Numbered from the stretch's first letter, positions 22,679 to 33,990 are shown. The stretch: 64,000 nucleotides of DNA from Catonia carolina (GCA_035578175.1 JAQMRL010000006.1:55221001-55285000), one strand, 5' to 3'. Made by a program: numbers and translations. The notes: generated by a model from the letters alone, not told the origin.

Positions 22679-25213
22679 GAATGTACACTAAGATGCTGTT
22701 GAAAATAAAATGGCTGAAGAGTTTAGGGATATTGTGGAGATGAACAATCTTGATATAAAAGTTAAAGGTTATACAAGAATTACTAGTCACTCACAAACCA
22801 TAATAGATAATATTTTAACAAATATGGAGAGTTGTCTGGTTAGGTTAAGGGGTTCAGAGCTCTCTGATCACGGCTACCAAGTATTAGAGATTCAGGATTT
22901 AGGTAGTCATGTCCCAAATCAAAAAATTATTAAAGAATTTAGGCAGGAAGACCAAGGGAATATTAATTGTTTGTTACATAGTTTATCCAAAGAGGATTGG
23001 AAGACGGTTTTCAATTCATCTGACATTAATCAAAAATATCATAATTTTATTGAGACATTAAAATTTCATTATAATAATAATTGTCCAATTAAAAAGAAAG
23101 ATGTAAAAAATATTGTCAGTGAAACAGATGAGTGGGTCACAGGGGAAATTTTGCAAATGAGGTCTGAAGTTAGAGATGCATACTCAGATTTTCTTTCACA
23201 TAGGACTACCTTTAATGAACAAAGGTACAAAACTATTAAAAAACATTATGCCAGAGAAGTCCAGAGAGCTAAATGTAAAAAAACTGCTGAAGTTCTTCAT
23301 AATTCACCAAATCTAAACTCAGCAATATGGGAAATAATTAATAAGAATCGAGGTGTAGTTAGCAACAAAAGTTTTACTGACATACCTAATATTGTTAACA
23401 AAAACAATGAACTTATAGAGAATGGTATAGAAATTTGTAATTATTTTAACAAATATTACCAGGAAGTAGCTTTAAAACTTAAACAACAGATTAGGGAAAC
23501 AGTGGGATGTTATGATCCAAAAGGTAACAAGGTAGTTAATCAATTCTTATTTAGCCTAGTTTCAAGGGAGGAATTAGAATCAGTTATTGATAATTTGAAA
23601 AGTAAGAAAACATGTGGGTTAGATGGGATTTCTAGTATAATTGTTAAAGAATGTAAACATCTTTTAATTACTCCTCTCCTTCATTTGATTAACTTCTCAC
23701 TTGAAGCAGGTGTATTTCCAAACAAACTGAAGGAGGCAAAAATATTGCCTATATTTAAGAATGGAGATAGCCAGTTAGTTGAAAATTATAGACCCATAAG
23801 TATTTTAAACACAATCAGTAAAATTTTTGAAAAGGTAGTATTTATTAGGTTAATCAGTTTCTTGACTGGAAACCTAATTATCTCAGAGGATCAGCATGGT
23901 TTCCAAAAAGGTAGATCAACTAAAACTGCAATTGTTTCACTTGTGGAGCAAGTAGTTGATATATTGGACGCCGGGGAGAAAGCATTGGCAGTGTTTCTGG
24001 ATCTGAGTAAAGCTTTCGATTGTGTTGATCATGAAATTTTATTGAAAACACTAGAGTCATTAGGCGTTAGGGATGTAGAGTTGAAATGGTTTCAATCTTA
24101 CCTTATTAATAGATTACAGTGTGTGGAGTTAACTAGGGTTGTTAGAGGGAAACTTACAAAAGTTGTATCTGGAAAGCTTGAAGTCAAAGCAGGCGTTCCA
24201 CAGGGGTCAGTTTTAGGTCCAATTCTGTTTCTATTGTACATTAATAGGTTACCAGAAGTCATACCTAATGGCAGAGCTTTGTTGTTTGCTGATGATACTT
24301 CAGTAATCAGTAACAGTTCACTGGTAGATGCTCTTGAAGTAAATACACATGTTAACATAGAGTCCGTAGTGCAGTTCTTGAATCAAATGTTATTAACAGT
24401 TAATGGGAAAAAGTGTCAGTACTTGCAGTTCAAAAATAAACATAACGTTAAAGAAAGTAGAGAAGTGGATGTATTTATTCATAATAATAGTTTAGAGCAT
24501 GTAGAAACAGTGAAGTTCCTGGGCGTATCTCTAGATAGATCTTTGTCTTGGGACTTCTATACCAATCAAGTTTGTAGTAAAATATCATCTGGGGTATTTG
24601 CACTAAAACAAATCGCCAGATTAAATGATAAAAAATTACTAATGGCAGCTTATTATGGCCTCATTCTGTCTCATATCCGGTATGGTATTTTAGTATGGGG
24701 TAATTCTAGCATGGGTAATATGAATAGGGTTTTTAAAATTCAAAAGAAAGCTATTAGGTGTATGGTGGGAGCTAACCAGCTAACCTCATGCAGGCCACTA
24801 TTTAAGGAGCTTAAATTGCTTACAGTTCCCTGTCTCTACATTTTTGAGGTGATTATGTATGTTAGGCAAAATAATTTTATGCAGAATTTCAATGTTCACA
24901 ATCATAACACGAGAAACAGGAATGATTATTATGTGGCTAATCACTCCACAAAATTGTTTGAACAAAAACCTACTTATGCAGGGAGAAAATTCATAAATAA
25001 ATTACCCCAATCTTTAAAGCGTTGTGAGGATTTGAATTCCTTTAAAAAAAATTTAAAAAATTACTTGATCGGTGAAACTTTTTATAGCGTACAAGAATTT
25101 CTTTCTTGATAGTAGTGATACATAGTGTGTTTCTTATATGTATTCCAGGTGTTACATCTGACGACATGTCCTATACTCCTCCTGGAGTCTCCAGGGCGTA
25201 AAAAAAAAAAAAA
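22679..25213 (+). mobile_element. 5'-truncated jockey-type non-LTR retrotransposon
   Basis: An uninterrupted frame of 799 residues (22710-25109) is followed by a short 3' UTR and a poly(A) run at 25201-25213. It starts inside the endonuclease domain: the SDHGY motif is at residue 51. The reverse transcriptase follows, with LDLSKAFDCVDH at about 430, GVPQGSVLGPILF at about 495 and the catalytic FADD at about 526. The C-terminal region includes WGNSS and NRxFKIQKKAIR, typical of jockey/CR1-like elements. The upstream endonuclease and any ORF1 are missing, so it cannot be autonomous. The open RT frame points to recent insertion. A diverged fragment of the same family is at 52600-52995. Confidence 0.85.
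22710..25109 (+). CDS. reverse transcriptase (retrotransposon ORF2, N-terminally truncated)
   Basis: Product of the LINE described at 22679-25213. It would copy element RNA into DNA at a nicked target (target-primed reverse transcription). The key aspartates are present in LDLSKAFD and FADD. The first ATG lies inside the former endonuclease domain, so the start is nominal. No host gene function is implied. Confidence 0.8.
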   Translation: MAEEFRDIVEMNNLDIKVKGYTRITSHSQTIIDNILTNMESCLVRLRGSELSDHGYQVLEIQDLGSHVPNQKIIKEFRQEDQGNINCLLHSLSKEDWKTVFNSSDINQKYHNFIETLKFHYNNNCPIKKKDVKNIVSETDEWVTGEILQMRSEVRDAYSDFLSHRTTFNEQRYKTIKKHYAREVQRAKCKKTAEVLHNSPNLNSAIWEIINKNRGVVSNKSFTDIPNIVNKNNELIENGIEICNYFNKYYQEVALKLKQQIRETVGCYDPKGNKVVNQFLFSLVSREELESVIDNLKSKKTCGLDGISSIIVKECKHLLITPLLHLINFSLEAGVFPNKLKEAKILPIFKNGDSQLVENYRPISILNTISKIFEKVVFIRLISFLTGNLIISEDQHGFQKGRSTKTAIVSLVEQVVDILDAGEKALAVFLDLSKAFDCVDHEILLKTLESLGVRDVELKWFQSYLINRLQCVELTRVVRGKLTKVVSGKLEVKAGVPQGSVLGPILFLLYINRLPEVIPNGRALLFADDTSVISNSSLVDALEVNTHVNIESVVQFLNQMLLTVNGKKCQYLQFKNKHNVKESREVDVFIHNNSLEHVETVKFLGVSLDRSLSWDFYTNQVCSKISSGVFALKQIARLNDKKLLMAAYYGLILSHIRYGILVWGNSSMGNMNRVFKIQKKAIRCMVGANQLTSCRPLFKELKLLTVPCLYIFEVIMYVRQNNFMQNFNVHNHNTRNRNDYYVANHSTKLFEQKPTYAGRKFINKLPQSLKRCEDLNSFKKNLKNYLIGETFYSVQEFLS

Positions 25214-25830
25214 GATTTTTACTTTCTCTTGCCTAGGTATATGAATATATAGGAAGGAAAGTATTGTTTTCATATCAATCTTTCGAAATCGAGTTTTCAC
25301 CAGATCTAGGCCTACTTGTTTTCAGACCCCCTGAACCCAAAAAACATGTTTTTAGCGATTGGTCTGTGAGTGTGTGTCTGTGTGAACAGAATATCTCAAG
25401 AACGGAACATAGTACGAAAATGAAAGTTAGGCACTACTAGAGGACCCGGACTCGAACATTTTCATCAAAATCGGTCAACCGGAGGTAGTAGTTTATTCGT
25501 GTCATTTTTCACTTTTTTGCGATTCTTTCAAAAACGGCCCCAACGATATTTTTAAAAATCACCTCATTTACTACATTTTTTATGCTGTACCAGAAGGGTA
25601 GGCGCTGTGTCTGCTGAAATTCTTGGGGAGGCTGTTTTCTCGTAAAAAAAATTGGTATTTTTTAAGATTGCGGCTTTAAAATATGCATTTAAGCGCAAAA
25701 TGTATGTAATAAAAGTGTAGAGAATTGAAAATCCTACAACTTTTATTTAAAACATTTGTTTGTATAATGCTTAGTTTAGCGGTAATTAGCCATTTTTGTG
25801 TTTTTGTCACAAAAACGTGTAAAATAAATC
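25214..25830 (-). mobile_element. RepA copy, minus orientation
   Basis: It opens with tttttactttctcttgccta (complement of the RepA 3' terminus) immediately after the LINE poly(A) run. It continues through gattggtctgtgagtgtgtg, the CA tract on the other strand, to the gcttagtttagcggtaatta block near 25770. Confidence 0.8.
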
Positions 25831-26719
25831 TCAAAAGAAATCGTATAAAGAAAGGTGGGAAACATATTTTCGATCTTCATCTTTGCGGCAGTAAACTGCA
25901 GAAACATGTGATGTGGTATTGGTTAGTAAAAATGGATTTTACGGCAGGATTCCGGTCAGATTTGACATTTTTTCATAAAATGCTTTTTATCATCTGCATT
26001 AAGAGTAATGTGCTAAATAGTTGAATGTTAAACAAATGTTAAAGCATGAAAGTACATTCAAATTATGTTATTAAATAATGTTGATTTGCATCAAATATTG
26101 AATATGTACAGTTTTTGAATGCATGCTCAAAGTAAAGTTTAATACCCAGATCAACATATACGTTTTAATAATGTTTTGTGTATTTATTATGTCTTCAAAA
26201 AATGTTTGTCATATAATTTATTTTAAAAGTTATGGTAACAAATGTAGACATCATAAGTCAAACAGTAGTTAACTTTTTTACAACACATTTACTTCACTCG
26301 TAATGAATTATTAAGGTGTACTGTCAAACCGACCCTGTAATCAGAAAAATTATTTATTTTAGCAAGTTTTAAAATAATAAGTTCTTCAAAAAAAATTTTT
26401 GGAGAATACTTTCATTATGATTTCCCAAGAAAGTAATAAAAATTATTTAAATAGCTTAGTTGATCTATGAGCAATCCCAATCTCATAGATCTAAAACAAA
26501 TAGGCAATTCCACGACTGGTCTTACTTCGTGCAGAGCTCGTCACTCGGCTGAAGGAATGATATATTTACAGGGAAGCTTTAGGATGCCTCAGATTTGGAT
26601 AGGTTCAACAGTAATCAAAATCGGAATTGTCAATAAAAAGATTTTGGCATAAAGGGCCATCTAAACACAGCAATATATTGTAAAAATTTGATTTTCACCA
26701 ACCACATCATTACAACATA
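25831..26719. other. unassigned AT-rich DNA
   Basis: No family recognised and no coding sequence supported; the short open frames here have no motif. Confidence 0.3.
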
Positions 26720-27352
26720 CATTAGAACCTCTTTAAACCGGCACGTTTGGGATTCGAAGCTTGCCGGATTAAAGGAAATTCCGGACTATGGAGGTTATTT
26801 ATAAAAATACAGGAGTCGTATAAAAAATAACACAATTTGCACAAACTTTTACGGTATGTATTTATTATTTAAACATAGGTTATTTAAACAATATAAATCA
26901 ATATACAAGTACAGGAGACATATTAAAATGCATTTTTTAAGTACAATACATGATGAAATAAATTTGAATACAGTACAGTACTGTACTATTCGTGGTTTTT
27001 AGCAACAGCACTGGTAGATGGCTGGAAAAAAGAACTAATATCTACTTGTTTCTTACGACTAGTATTTTTTTTATTTAAAAAATCATTTTTTATTATATGC
27101 AAGTTCATAACTTCAGCCATACTGTATTGTTTATTTGACTCAGCAAATTTTACAAACGTGTAAAAAAGCGTACTGAGTTTACAAACTCAGAGCGTGACGC
27201 TTTGTGGCTCTTGAGTGTTGGCGGTAGCTGTCAGGTTGCTCACTTTACACTGTTCATTGTGAAGGCAATTCTATCATTTTTGTCTATTGCCGTTGATGCC
27301 GGATTATAGACAATTCCGGACTATAGAATGCCGGATTAAGGAGGTTTTACTG
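26720..27352 (-). mobile_element. pogo/Tigger-type element remnant
   Basis: The termini CATTAGAACCTCTTTAAACC and, on the other strand, CAGTAAAACCTCCTTAATCC are followed by GGCA, and TA flanks both ends. Subterminal ccggattaa/ttccggactat words repeat. On the minus strand a stretch reading FAESNKQYSMAEVMNLH and later VDISSFFP resembles the C-terminal tail of Tigger transposases. It is only 633 bp and inactive. Confidence 0.65.
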
Positions 27353-27639
27353 TATCGCATAATATGTGGATGGAAGGTCGCTACAATTGATTGGAGTTGG
27401 AGTGAGGTTGATGAAAAATTTCATCAATCTAGCAACGATATTGAAAGGTTAGAATGTGTAGATGGCAGCTCCAACTTAATCTAAAAACATTGTAACCACG
27501 CATCAGGTATGTATCATGGCTGAATTAGCATCTCATGAATTTTAACTAAGTTCATTGAGTTGTACCGGAGTTTCCCTTGCTTATGGCAAATCAAATGCAA
27601 GGACTATTCGGACCATGAGTCGGATCCCTGGTAACAAAA

Positions 27640-28105
27640 GATATGAGGTGTGCCAAAGAGGTGAAGATGAGGGTTGAAATGGTCAAGGAGGAAAAGACGG
27701 ATTTTGTGCAGTAGGCTTGATTTGGAATTGTGGAAGAGAAAAGCTTTTTTTGGAGTGTGGCCATGTATGGAATGGAGACGTAGACTTTCAGTTAGGAGGA
27801 TGAGAGGGGGTTCGAGGCCCTTGAAATGTGGATTTGGAGAAGATTCGCTGGATGGAAAGAGTTAGTAATGAGGAGGTGCTTTAGAGAGTGAGGTTGAAGA
27901 GGGAGCTGCTGGAGATGCTGAGACGAAGGAAACACAGGTGGCTGGGTCACTGGTTACAAAGAGAGTGTCTGATTGCAGACGTACTGGAGGGACCAGTTAA
28001 TGGAAGGAAGGCACGAGGGTGCAAAAGATACAAGATGCTTGATGATGTGAAATAGGGAAGAAGGTATGAGGAGGTGAAGAGGTTGGCACGGGATAGGGTG
28101 AGATA
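27640..28105 (+). mobile_element. LINE C-terminal fragment
   Basis: In shifting frames the sequence reads MWIWRRFAGWKELV, then LLEMLRRRKHRWLGHWLQR and VLEGPVNGRKARG. This is the WRRxL...RRxxWxGH...GKRxxGR pattern of the C-terminus of many LINE polyproteins. Several stops and shifts; dead. Confidence 0.6.
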
Positions 28106-28544
28106 AAAACCGAGTATAGAGACATGCTGTGAAACAGAACACGAGTGAATGAGTTAACATAATACACCCTATTTCCATACTGCACTCTATATTCTAATAA
28201 CAATAACATTTTTATACACCCATTGATGTTTACACACAATTTTAACACAACGCCTCCAATGTGTAAATAATATGAACATTAAGATTAAAGATAAGGTAGA
28301 AATGTTAATGAACAAACTATACTAAAATTATAATGTAATTATAATTTATTATTAAATAACAATATACAAATAAATAAACAAAATAATATTATTATACAAA
28401 AAACTACAACAAATACAGATCTAACATTGTTAAAATTTAAAAGTAATAACATAAAATATGATCAAGACTGCTTCAACATTTTAAAATAACAATTATGAAA
28501 AAGAAAACCAATAACACACCTATTTTAATCTATGCAATAATAAT

Positions 28545-28790
28545 TCAAAGAAGTCAGAAAGGAAATTGAGAAAACCGGGATAAACCGAGAAAATGAACCG
28601 AAGCAAATTCAGACAACTGATTATAGACTTTTAAGGGCTTCAATGAAAAACAAAAACAGACACTGAGTGGACAGAAAAAAAGGAGAAAAGTCTACAGTGA
28701 ACAAATGCTGAGAATGTGGGCTACGAAAAGAGCTTCCACAAATGTTTAAAGTTACCTCACGTGGTCTAAAATTGGCCCTATTCGAAAAAA
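28545..28790 (+). mobile_element. LINE 3' fragment
   Basis: agaagtcagaaaggaaattg, tgagtggacagaaaa and ctcacgtggtctaaaattgg match 2690-2930 closely. No frame is intact. Confidence 0.6.
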
Positions 28791-28904
28791 ATCATGCAAA
28801 ATGAAATACTGTTTTGAAATGTAAAAATAAACTTGTTTTTTTTCTAATTTCTTAAAAGTTTCACCTTGGTATCAATTGACAACTTTGGATTTGAAAGTGT
28901 AATA

Positions 28905-28985
28905 ATTTTCCAGACTCTAGATGGAAATTGAACCTGGAACCCCACCACTTTGTAGTGTACCGTGCTAACAACTGGGGGAAAGAAG
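28905..28985 (-). mobile_element. SINE-4-like tRNA-head fragment
   Basis: On the minus strand it has the tRNA-like arrangement ggttccaggttcaatttcc with an upstream gttagcacggtacact. It is a short diverged copy. Confidence 0.45.
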
Positions 28986-29066
28986 CGGCCATTTTAATTA
29001 ATTATTTTATTTTTTGTAGTTTAAAATTTTTGGTATTGTTAGAGAAATCATTTATAAGATAAATTT

Positions 29067-29385
29067 AACCCACTGGGTTGATCTAGTGGTAAGGTTATAG
29101 CCACAAGTCAGCTGTTCAACAGCTGATTTTTGGAGATGCAGGTTCTGTGGTTCAAATCCTCGTAATTAAAGACACTTTTATACGGATTTGAATACTAGCT
29201 AGTGGTTACTGGTGTACGGTGATAGTTGGGGTTCAATTAGCCATACTCTCTCAGAAATGGTCATCCTGAGTGAATACAAGACAAGACTACATTGCATTTA
29301 CATGTGACATATTTCATCCTCATCTCATTGGGTCATAGGGTTACTAATTGTCCTTAATTTAACAAATTTTGACACACACATCATG
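29067..29385 (+). mobile_element. SINE-2 family copy
   Basis: The head cccactgggttgatctagtg carries a tRNA-like A box, with gtggttcaaatcctcgtaat as B box. The body has cagctgttcaacagctgatt, tacggatttgaatactag, gttggggttcaattagccat and catcctcatctcattgggtc. It is shared with 38045-38350, 46690-46890, 47908-48232 and 50876-51789. Confidence 0.75.
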
Positions 29386-29727
29386 GATTAAAATAAAAAT
29401 TGAATGTAAAAGAAAAATGACAATCGCACTCTCAAATGGGATATTTCCTTTAGTTTGACACATTCTTTGGGTGCTTTCTTATCCTATCAGAGAATGTGGA
29501 TCATAAGAAATCCTATTTCTGACACTGCTGCCCAAGATAGGTTTTCACAGAGAAAAAATGATACCACTATTGCATGTTTCTTAACCAAGATGTTTTTCAA
29601 AATCCAGCACTTCTCTCTCCTCCAGCAGACGATATTTCTTTCCATGCACAATACAGTTTCACATCAATTACATGTAAATTGGGCAAAGTACAACCAAGTT
29701 ATGATTTCTAAAACTAGAAGCTGCTAT

Positions 29728-31189
29728 TAAACCCTCCACTTTGATTTTAAGGGGTGTGGATAAAATAAAATTGATAAAAATAAATGTTTTTGAAGATAAA
29801 ATCCACCTATTATTGAAGTATGGAAAGATCTCAAGAAATTATCAGAATAAAACATAAACATAAAATTTTGACTGAACTTAACAAAATATAAATAAAAGAT
29901 AATAGAATTTAAAAGCTTCCATGAAGTGCAAAAGCAGAACAAATAATGCGTAGTTACTCAAAATGATCTTTAAACCGATAAAAAGTAACACAAAAAATTA
30001 TCAACAATAAAAATTTACCAACACAAATAATCTTAATTCTTGGTAAATGAATACCACTACTACAGAACTCGATAGAAATGCAATTTTTTTGAATCAAATC
30101 CAAATCAGTAAGCTTACTAACAAAACAGCAACCTCAGATAATATAGCATTTAATGGCAAAAATAATTTAAATTTACTACAAAACGCTAAATTTTATGTAC
30201 AATCCTTTAAAATACAAACAAAACCTAACAAAAAAGAGAAAAAAATATACATTCCTCTTGCTGATCTTAAATTAACTTGTTGCAAAAGATTTTTAAAATA
30301 CAACAACAAAAACAAATTAAAAAGAAAATAATATAAAAATTCCCTTAAATTGTAAACATAAAAACCATAATAAAATATCTTTCATTAAAATTTAAAAATA
30401 AAATAGATTAAGTACAATATACTTTATAATAAATTATTATTATTATTTAATTACCCTAAACCTAAGATAATAATAGCTTATAATTATAAATAGAATTATC
30501 AGAAGAATACGAGAAGAGACTTTAAATATAATATTATTTAAATCAAGAAAATGCACGAAGATTAATATTTAAAACTCTGTTAATTTTCATAAAATTATTT
30601 AAGAATAAATAAAAAACTTAAACTATATTAAGTACATAATTCCAACATATGTTAAATAACCTCAAAAATACTGTAATAAAAATACTACTTCCTGTATGTA
30701 ATTACAAGTATTTTAATATCGCATTGCCAGTGCAGTACTGTATTAACTCAAAAATCAAGTTTTGAAAAAAACAAAAAAGTTTTTAAGAGTAAAAATATCA
30801 GGTGCTTACAAAAGCTGTTCAATAAAGTGCCATTTTTATATTGTCACAATGTTGTTAGTGATGTCTACTAATACATTATTAAGAAGTTTTGCTACAAACT
30901 CATTGTTGTAATTTAGGAAATAAAAGAAATAAAAATATTTTGAGTAAATACACTACTGCTCTGACAGTGCGATATACGCATTTCACTAAAAAGATACTTT
31001 AAAAATGTTTATAAATAATTTATTTAATGTTAACATAATATATGATAAATGATCAAGATATTCAGTTTCTAAATATAATTCAAATACCTAATAGTTATGT
31101 CATAAAAATATCATTTTAAAATCATTGTAATTACAATAGAACATTCAAAAATAAATCTTTATAATGCATCCTGCAGTTTTAAATATTTC
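29728..31189. other. AT-rich DNA, partly LINE-derived
   Basis: About 29728-29945 is a weak match to the LINE 3' fragment family (aagcttccatgaagtgcaaaa). The rest is over 75% AT with no recognisable feature. The 94-codon frame at 30047-30331 is lysine/asparagine-rich, as expected of chance frames in such DNA. Confidence 0.35.
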
Positions 31190-31253
31190 TATTTCATATA
31201 ATGAATTAATACAATAATTTCACTAACCTTCTTTTTAAACTGCGTCACCTTTA

Positions 31254-31321
31254 TTTCAATTTTCACTTACACGTGTTTCGGTGGATCCACCATCATCAGA
31301 GTAAATAACATATAATTGAAA
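31254..31321 (-). ncRNA. type I hammerhead ribozyme candidate (minus strand)
   Basis: Exact mirror image of the plus-strand motif in the left arm. The core lies at 31299-31293, and cleavage is predicted between 31268 and 31267 on the minus strand. All pairings are identical because the arms are identical. In any transcript crossing both arms, the ribozyme of one arm would compete with pairing to the other. Confidence 0.8.
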
Positions 31322-31455
31322 CTAAAAACATTATTTATTAAAAATCTATAGAAGATGATACATCTTCAGTCACTTGTATAAAAGTGTCACTTGTTTTATA
31401 CAAGTGACTGAAGATGTATCATCTTCTATAGATTTTTAATAAATAATGTTTTTAG

Positions 31456-31523
31456 TTTCAATTATATGTTATTTACTCTGATGATGGTGGATCCACCGAA
31501 ACACGTGTAAGTGAAAATTGAAA
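31456..31523 (+). ncRNA. type I hammerhead ribozyme candidate (plus strand)
   Basis: The core CTGATGA lies at 31478-31484, followed by one extra T (31485), stem II GGTG/CACC with loop GATC (31486-31497), and GAA at 31498-31500. Stem III is A-C-A-C (31501-31504) paired to G-T-G-T (31505-31508) with no loop. H17 is A31509, with predicted cleavage between 31509 and 31510. Stem I pairs 31510-31515 with 31472-31477 (one G.U), then after an 8-nt bulge (31464-31471) 31516-31523 with TTTCAATT at 31456-31463. The loop-free self-complementary stem III suggests activity as a dimer. The single extra base after A9 is a variant seen in some natural hammerheads. Activity is inferred, not shown. Confidence 0.8.
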
Positions 31524-31669
31524 TAAAGGTGACGCAGTTTAAAAAGAAGGTTAGTGAAATTATTGTATTAATTCATTATATGAAATACAATAGAACATTG
31601 TTAAGTTGGATCAATAAAGACAGATTTTCTACGATAACCAAATCAAGATTAATCATAGTAAACCTTGGA

Positions 31670-32180
31670 CAATTCGAATAGGCACTAGCAGCTTTGGTGT
31701 TTAGTTACTTTACTCTTCGCCCCTCGCCATGCAACGACGGTACAGTCACAAAAGTATACAATTGCTACTGTAATATGCGACTCATGCACGGTCACGACGC
31801 TTTGTTTTCACTGTTGTTATTAATAATGCGTCAGACAAAATGGTGTAACTAATTTGTTTTCATATATGATTTTCTGTTTGTTATTATATATTCAGACCAA
31901 TTTATTTAGTTAGTAGCGTGAATCTGTAGAATATAGTTTAGTGAGTTTTTGCAGTTTAGTTCTTGTAATTTATAATTTAAATTTTTACTAGGACAAATTA
32001 AATACATATTTCAAAAAGAAATAATTATTTGTATGTTTGTACATTGAAATAAAGGTGTAGGCATTTGCGTATATTAAAATTTGTAGATTTTGTTGAAAGA
32101 ATAGGTTATGGATATACTTTATGTGAAACTGTATGTATAAGTAGAGCAAGAGTTGTGCCAGTTCAAATTGTCCACAGTAC
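31670..32180 (+). repeat. dispersed repeat, empty-site copy
   Basis: Paralog of 21412-22678. At about 31829-31834 it reads tgttgttattaataatgcgt where the other copy has 797 bp of element B between two TTAA. It carries a private 40-bp insertion (ttttctgtttgttatta region, 31860-31905). Similarity stops at 32180. Confidence 0.75.
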
Positions 32181-32239
32181 AGAGGGGTAAATCATTATAA
32201 GTCAAAGGTTCGGGTATACTTTCACTAACCTAACTAATA

Positions 32240-32690
32240 TAACAAATATTAAAATAGACCCGCGTCACTTGAAGCCGGTAACATTTACAAAGTTGATAGC
32301 TTACCTTGATAGGTACCTCGGGGAGATAATACAACCAAAGAAAGACCAGTGAAACGGAAGCGAACAACAGATGAGGACAGATGGCTGATGCACTTTGAGG
32401 ACAAGCCAAGATTAGGCATTATAATACTGTGATAAAACCTGTGTGTCTGTGTGTGAGTGAGTGCATTAGAATGACCGGGAACGCTGGTCTAAGACAAAGA
32501 TCCTTTGCAAGATAATGGGCCCAAAGATAGTAGATGGACAATATTGGTTACAAGGTCAAGAAGAACTGTACAATTAATGGAAACAATTAGAAAAAGAAGA
32601 CTAAAATTTGACTGACACCTGTACAGAATGGATGATAACTGGTTGACAAAACAAATTTTTAAGACACTATGCAATAGACCTAAGATGTAA
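32240..32690 (+). mobile_element. LINE fragment
   Basis: Matches 2150-2660: ctcggggagataatacaacc, aagccaagatta(g)gcattat, acaaggtcaagaagaactgt. No open frame. Confidence 0.6.
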
Positions 32691-32699
32691 GATGTTTTA

Positions 32700-32840
32700 C
32701 ATTTGACTGCTTTGCATTTAATTGCTAATCCAGATGAAATGAGTGATGAAAAATGCTAGATATGATCGAAAATCAAACCTGGGACCCTTGGCATAGAAGC
32801 CAGTTCTGCTGACCATTATACCACTGGCCAGCTTTTCAAT
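32700..32840 (-). mobile_element. SINE-4-like copy
   Basis: On the minus strand gctggccagtggtataatgg is followed by tcagcagaactggcttctat and gggtcccaggtttgattttc, matching the heads of 8312-8478 and 38751-38930. Confidence 0.65.
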
Positions 32841-33095
32841 ATTGTAGAACAATCGATCCGTAAACCCATGTAACCTTGATTTATTATAGAGTCGATATTG
32901 CGAGCAGAACCAGTAAAAAGGGTGGTTTGATGGAAAACCCTCATGAACTTCTTGAATGGTAATTTTGACATTTTAATTTTCTCTTAGTACTGCAAGTTGT
33001 GCATTCATTTTAACCAAATTTTCAGAAGAACTGCAAAAAAATGACGTCAATGGTTCCAGTGGTTGGATCAACTAATTTAAAACATGTCATGGTAT

Positions 33096-33215
33096 TTTTT
33101 TTTTTTTTGTTTAACGTCCGACTGTTCTGCAATTACTGCTAATGCAGACGGTGAAGGATGAAAGATTTTTGTAATGTATGAAAATATGCCGTATTCGAAC
33201 CCAAGGTATGAGATG
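33096..33215 (-). mobile_element. SINE-1 copy, 5' truncated
   Basis: A T-rich run, then gtttaacgtccgactgttct, caattactgctaatgcagac and gtatgaaaatatgccgt match SINE-1 in reverse. The tRNA head is mostly missing. Confidence 0.7.
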
Positions 33216-33479
33216 GTAAAGGTCAGATATGTGAAGTAGGGATATTTATTAAAGATGATGTTAAATTATGGAAAGAAAATGTTTAATCCCCGCTGCTAAA
33301 GGCTTAACGAAGGAATTTTTTAATGGAGATGAGTTCAGTATCTTTTTTTACTTGATACCAAATAAAACACTGGTTTATAAAAATGAAGAAATGTCATGGT
33401 GGAAAAAAATTATGCACAGTGCATCATTTATAAACTAATTAATTATACGAATAAAAAGGTAGTCTGTAAAGATCACTTC

Positions 33480-33990
33480 TCATTAGAGATAGGGTTTATC
33501 TTTGTGTATCCCAACTGAGACGCTTTTCCATGATACAATGGCTCATATTTTAATAAATAAAGTAACGTTTGATACTGATTCTATGAGACATAGAAAACTC
33601 ACTTCTTTTTCCTGACGTTTCAAGAGCTGTTATTGGTCGTATTCTTCACAACCATTTAGGCTTCATAAAGGTTTATGCATGTTGGGTGCTGCAATTCTTA
33701 ATTAAATGTCACAAAAAAATCTGAATGGATCTATTTTGGAATTTCTGTTGCACTACACAGAAAAAAAGAGATGAATTCCTTAAAATTCAATAATCCGGAC
33801 TTAGTTCCTTCTGATTACCATTTGTTTGGGAAATTGAAAAAATTTCTTGATGGTAAGCAATTTCACGAGTGATGAACTTAAAAATCCTGTTAATTAAAGG
33901 CTAAATGAACTGGTAGCAAAAGAATGATGAGGGTATATTGAAATTGGTACATTGTTATGATAAATGTCTTAATTAATGTGGCGATTAAAT
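33480..33990 (+). mobile_element. mariner transposase remnant
   Basis: Around 33795-33830 the translation reads [14 protein letters not shown], the block holding the third catalytic aspartate of mariner, followed by KLKKFLDG and KQFHE before a stop. Upstream frames are broken. No terminal repeats were found. Confidence 0.6.

Larger units (their letters stand above)
31190..31587. repeat. perfect 194-bp inverted duplication carrying two hammerhead motifs
   Basis: Arms 31190-31383 and 31394-31587 are exact reverse complements by direct base-by-base comparison, separated by the 10-nt spacer gtgtcacttg. The full arm would form a 194-bp hairpin in RNA or a cruciform in DNA. Each arm contains one hammerhead ribozyme motif, on opposite strands. 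Penelope-like elements are known both for inverted terminal-repeat arrangements and for type I hammerheads, so two inverted element ends are a plausible origin. Confidence 0.9.

Noticed and set aside
30047..30331. 94-codon plus frame
   Set aside because: Lys/Asn-rich composition expected in AT-rich DNA; no motif, no splice support.
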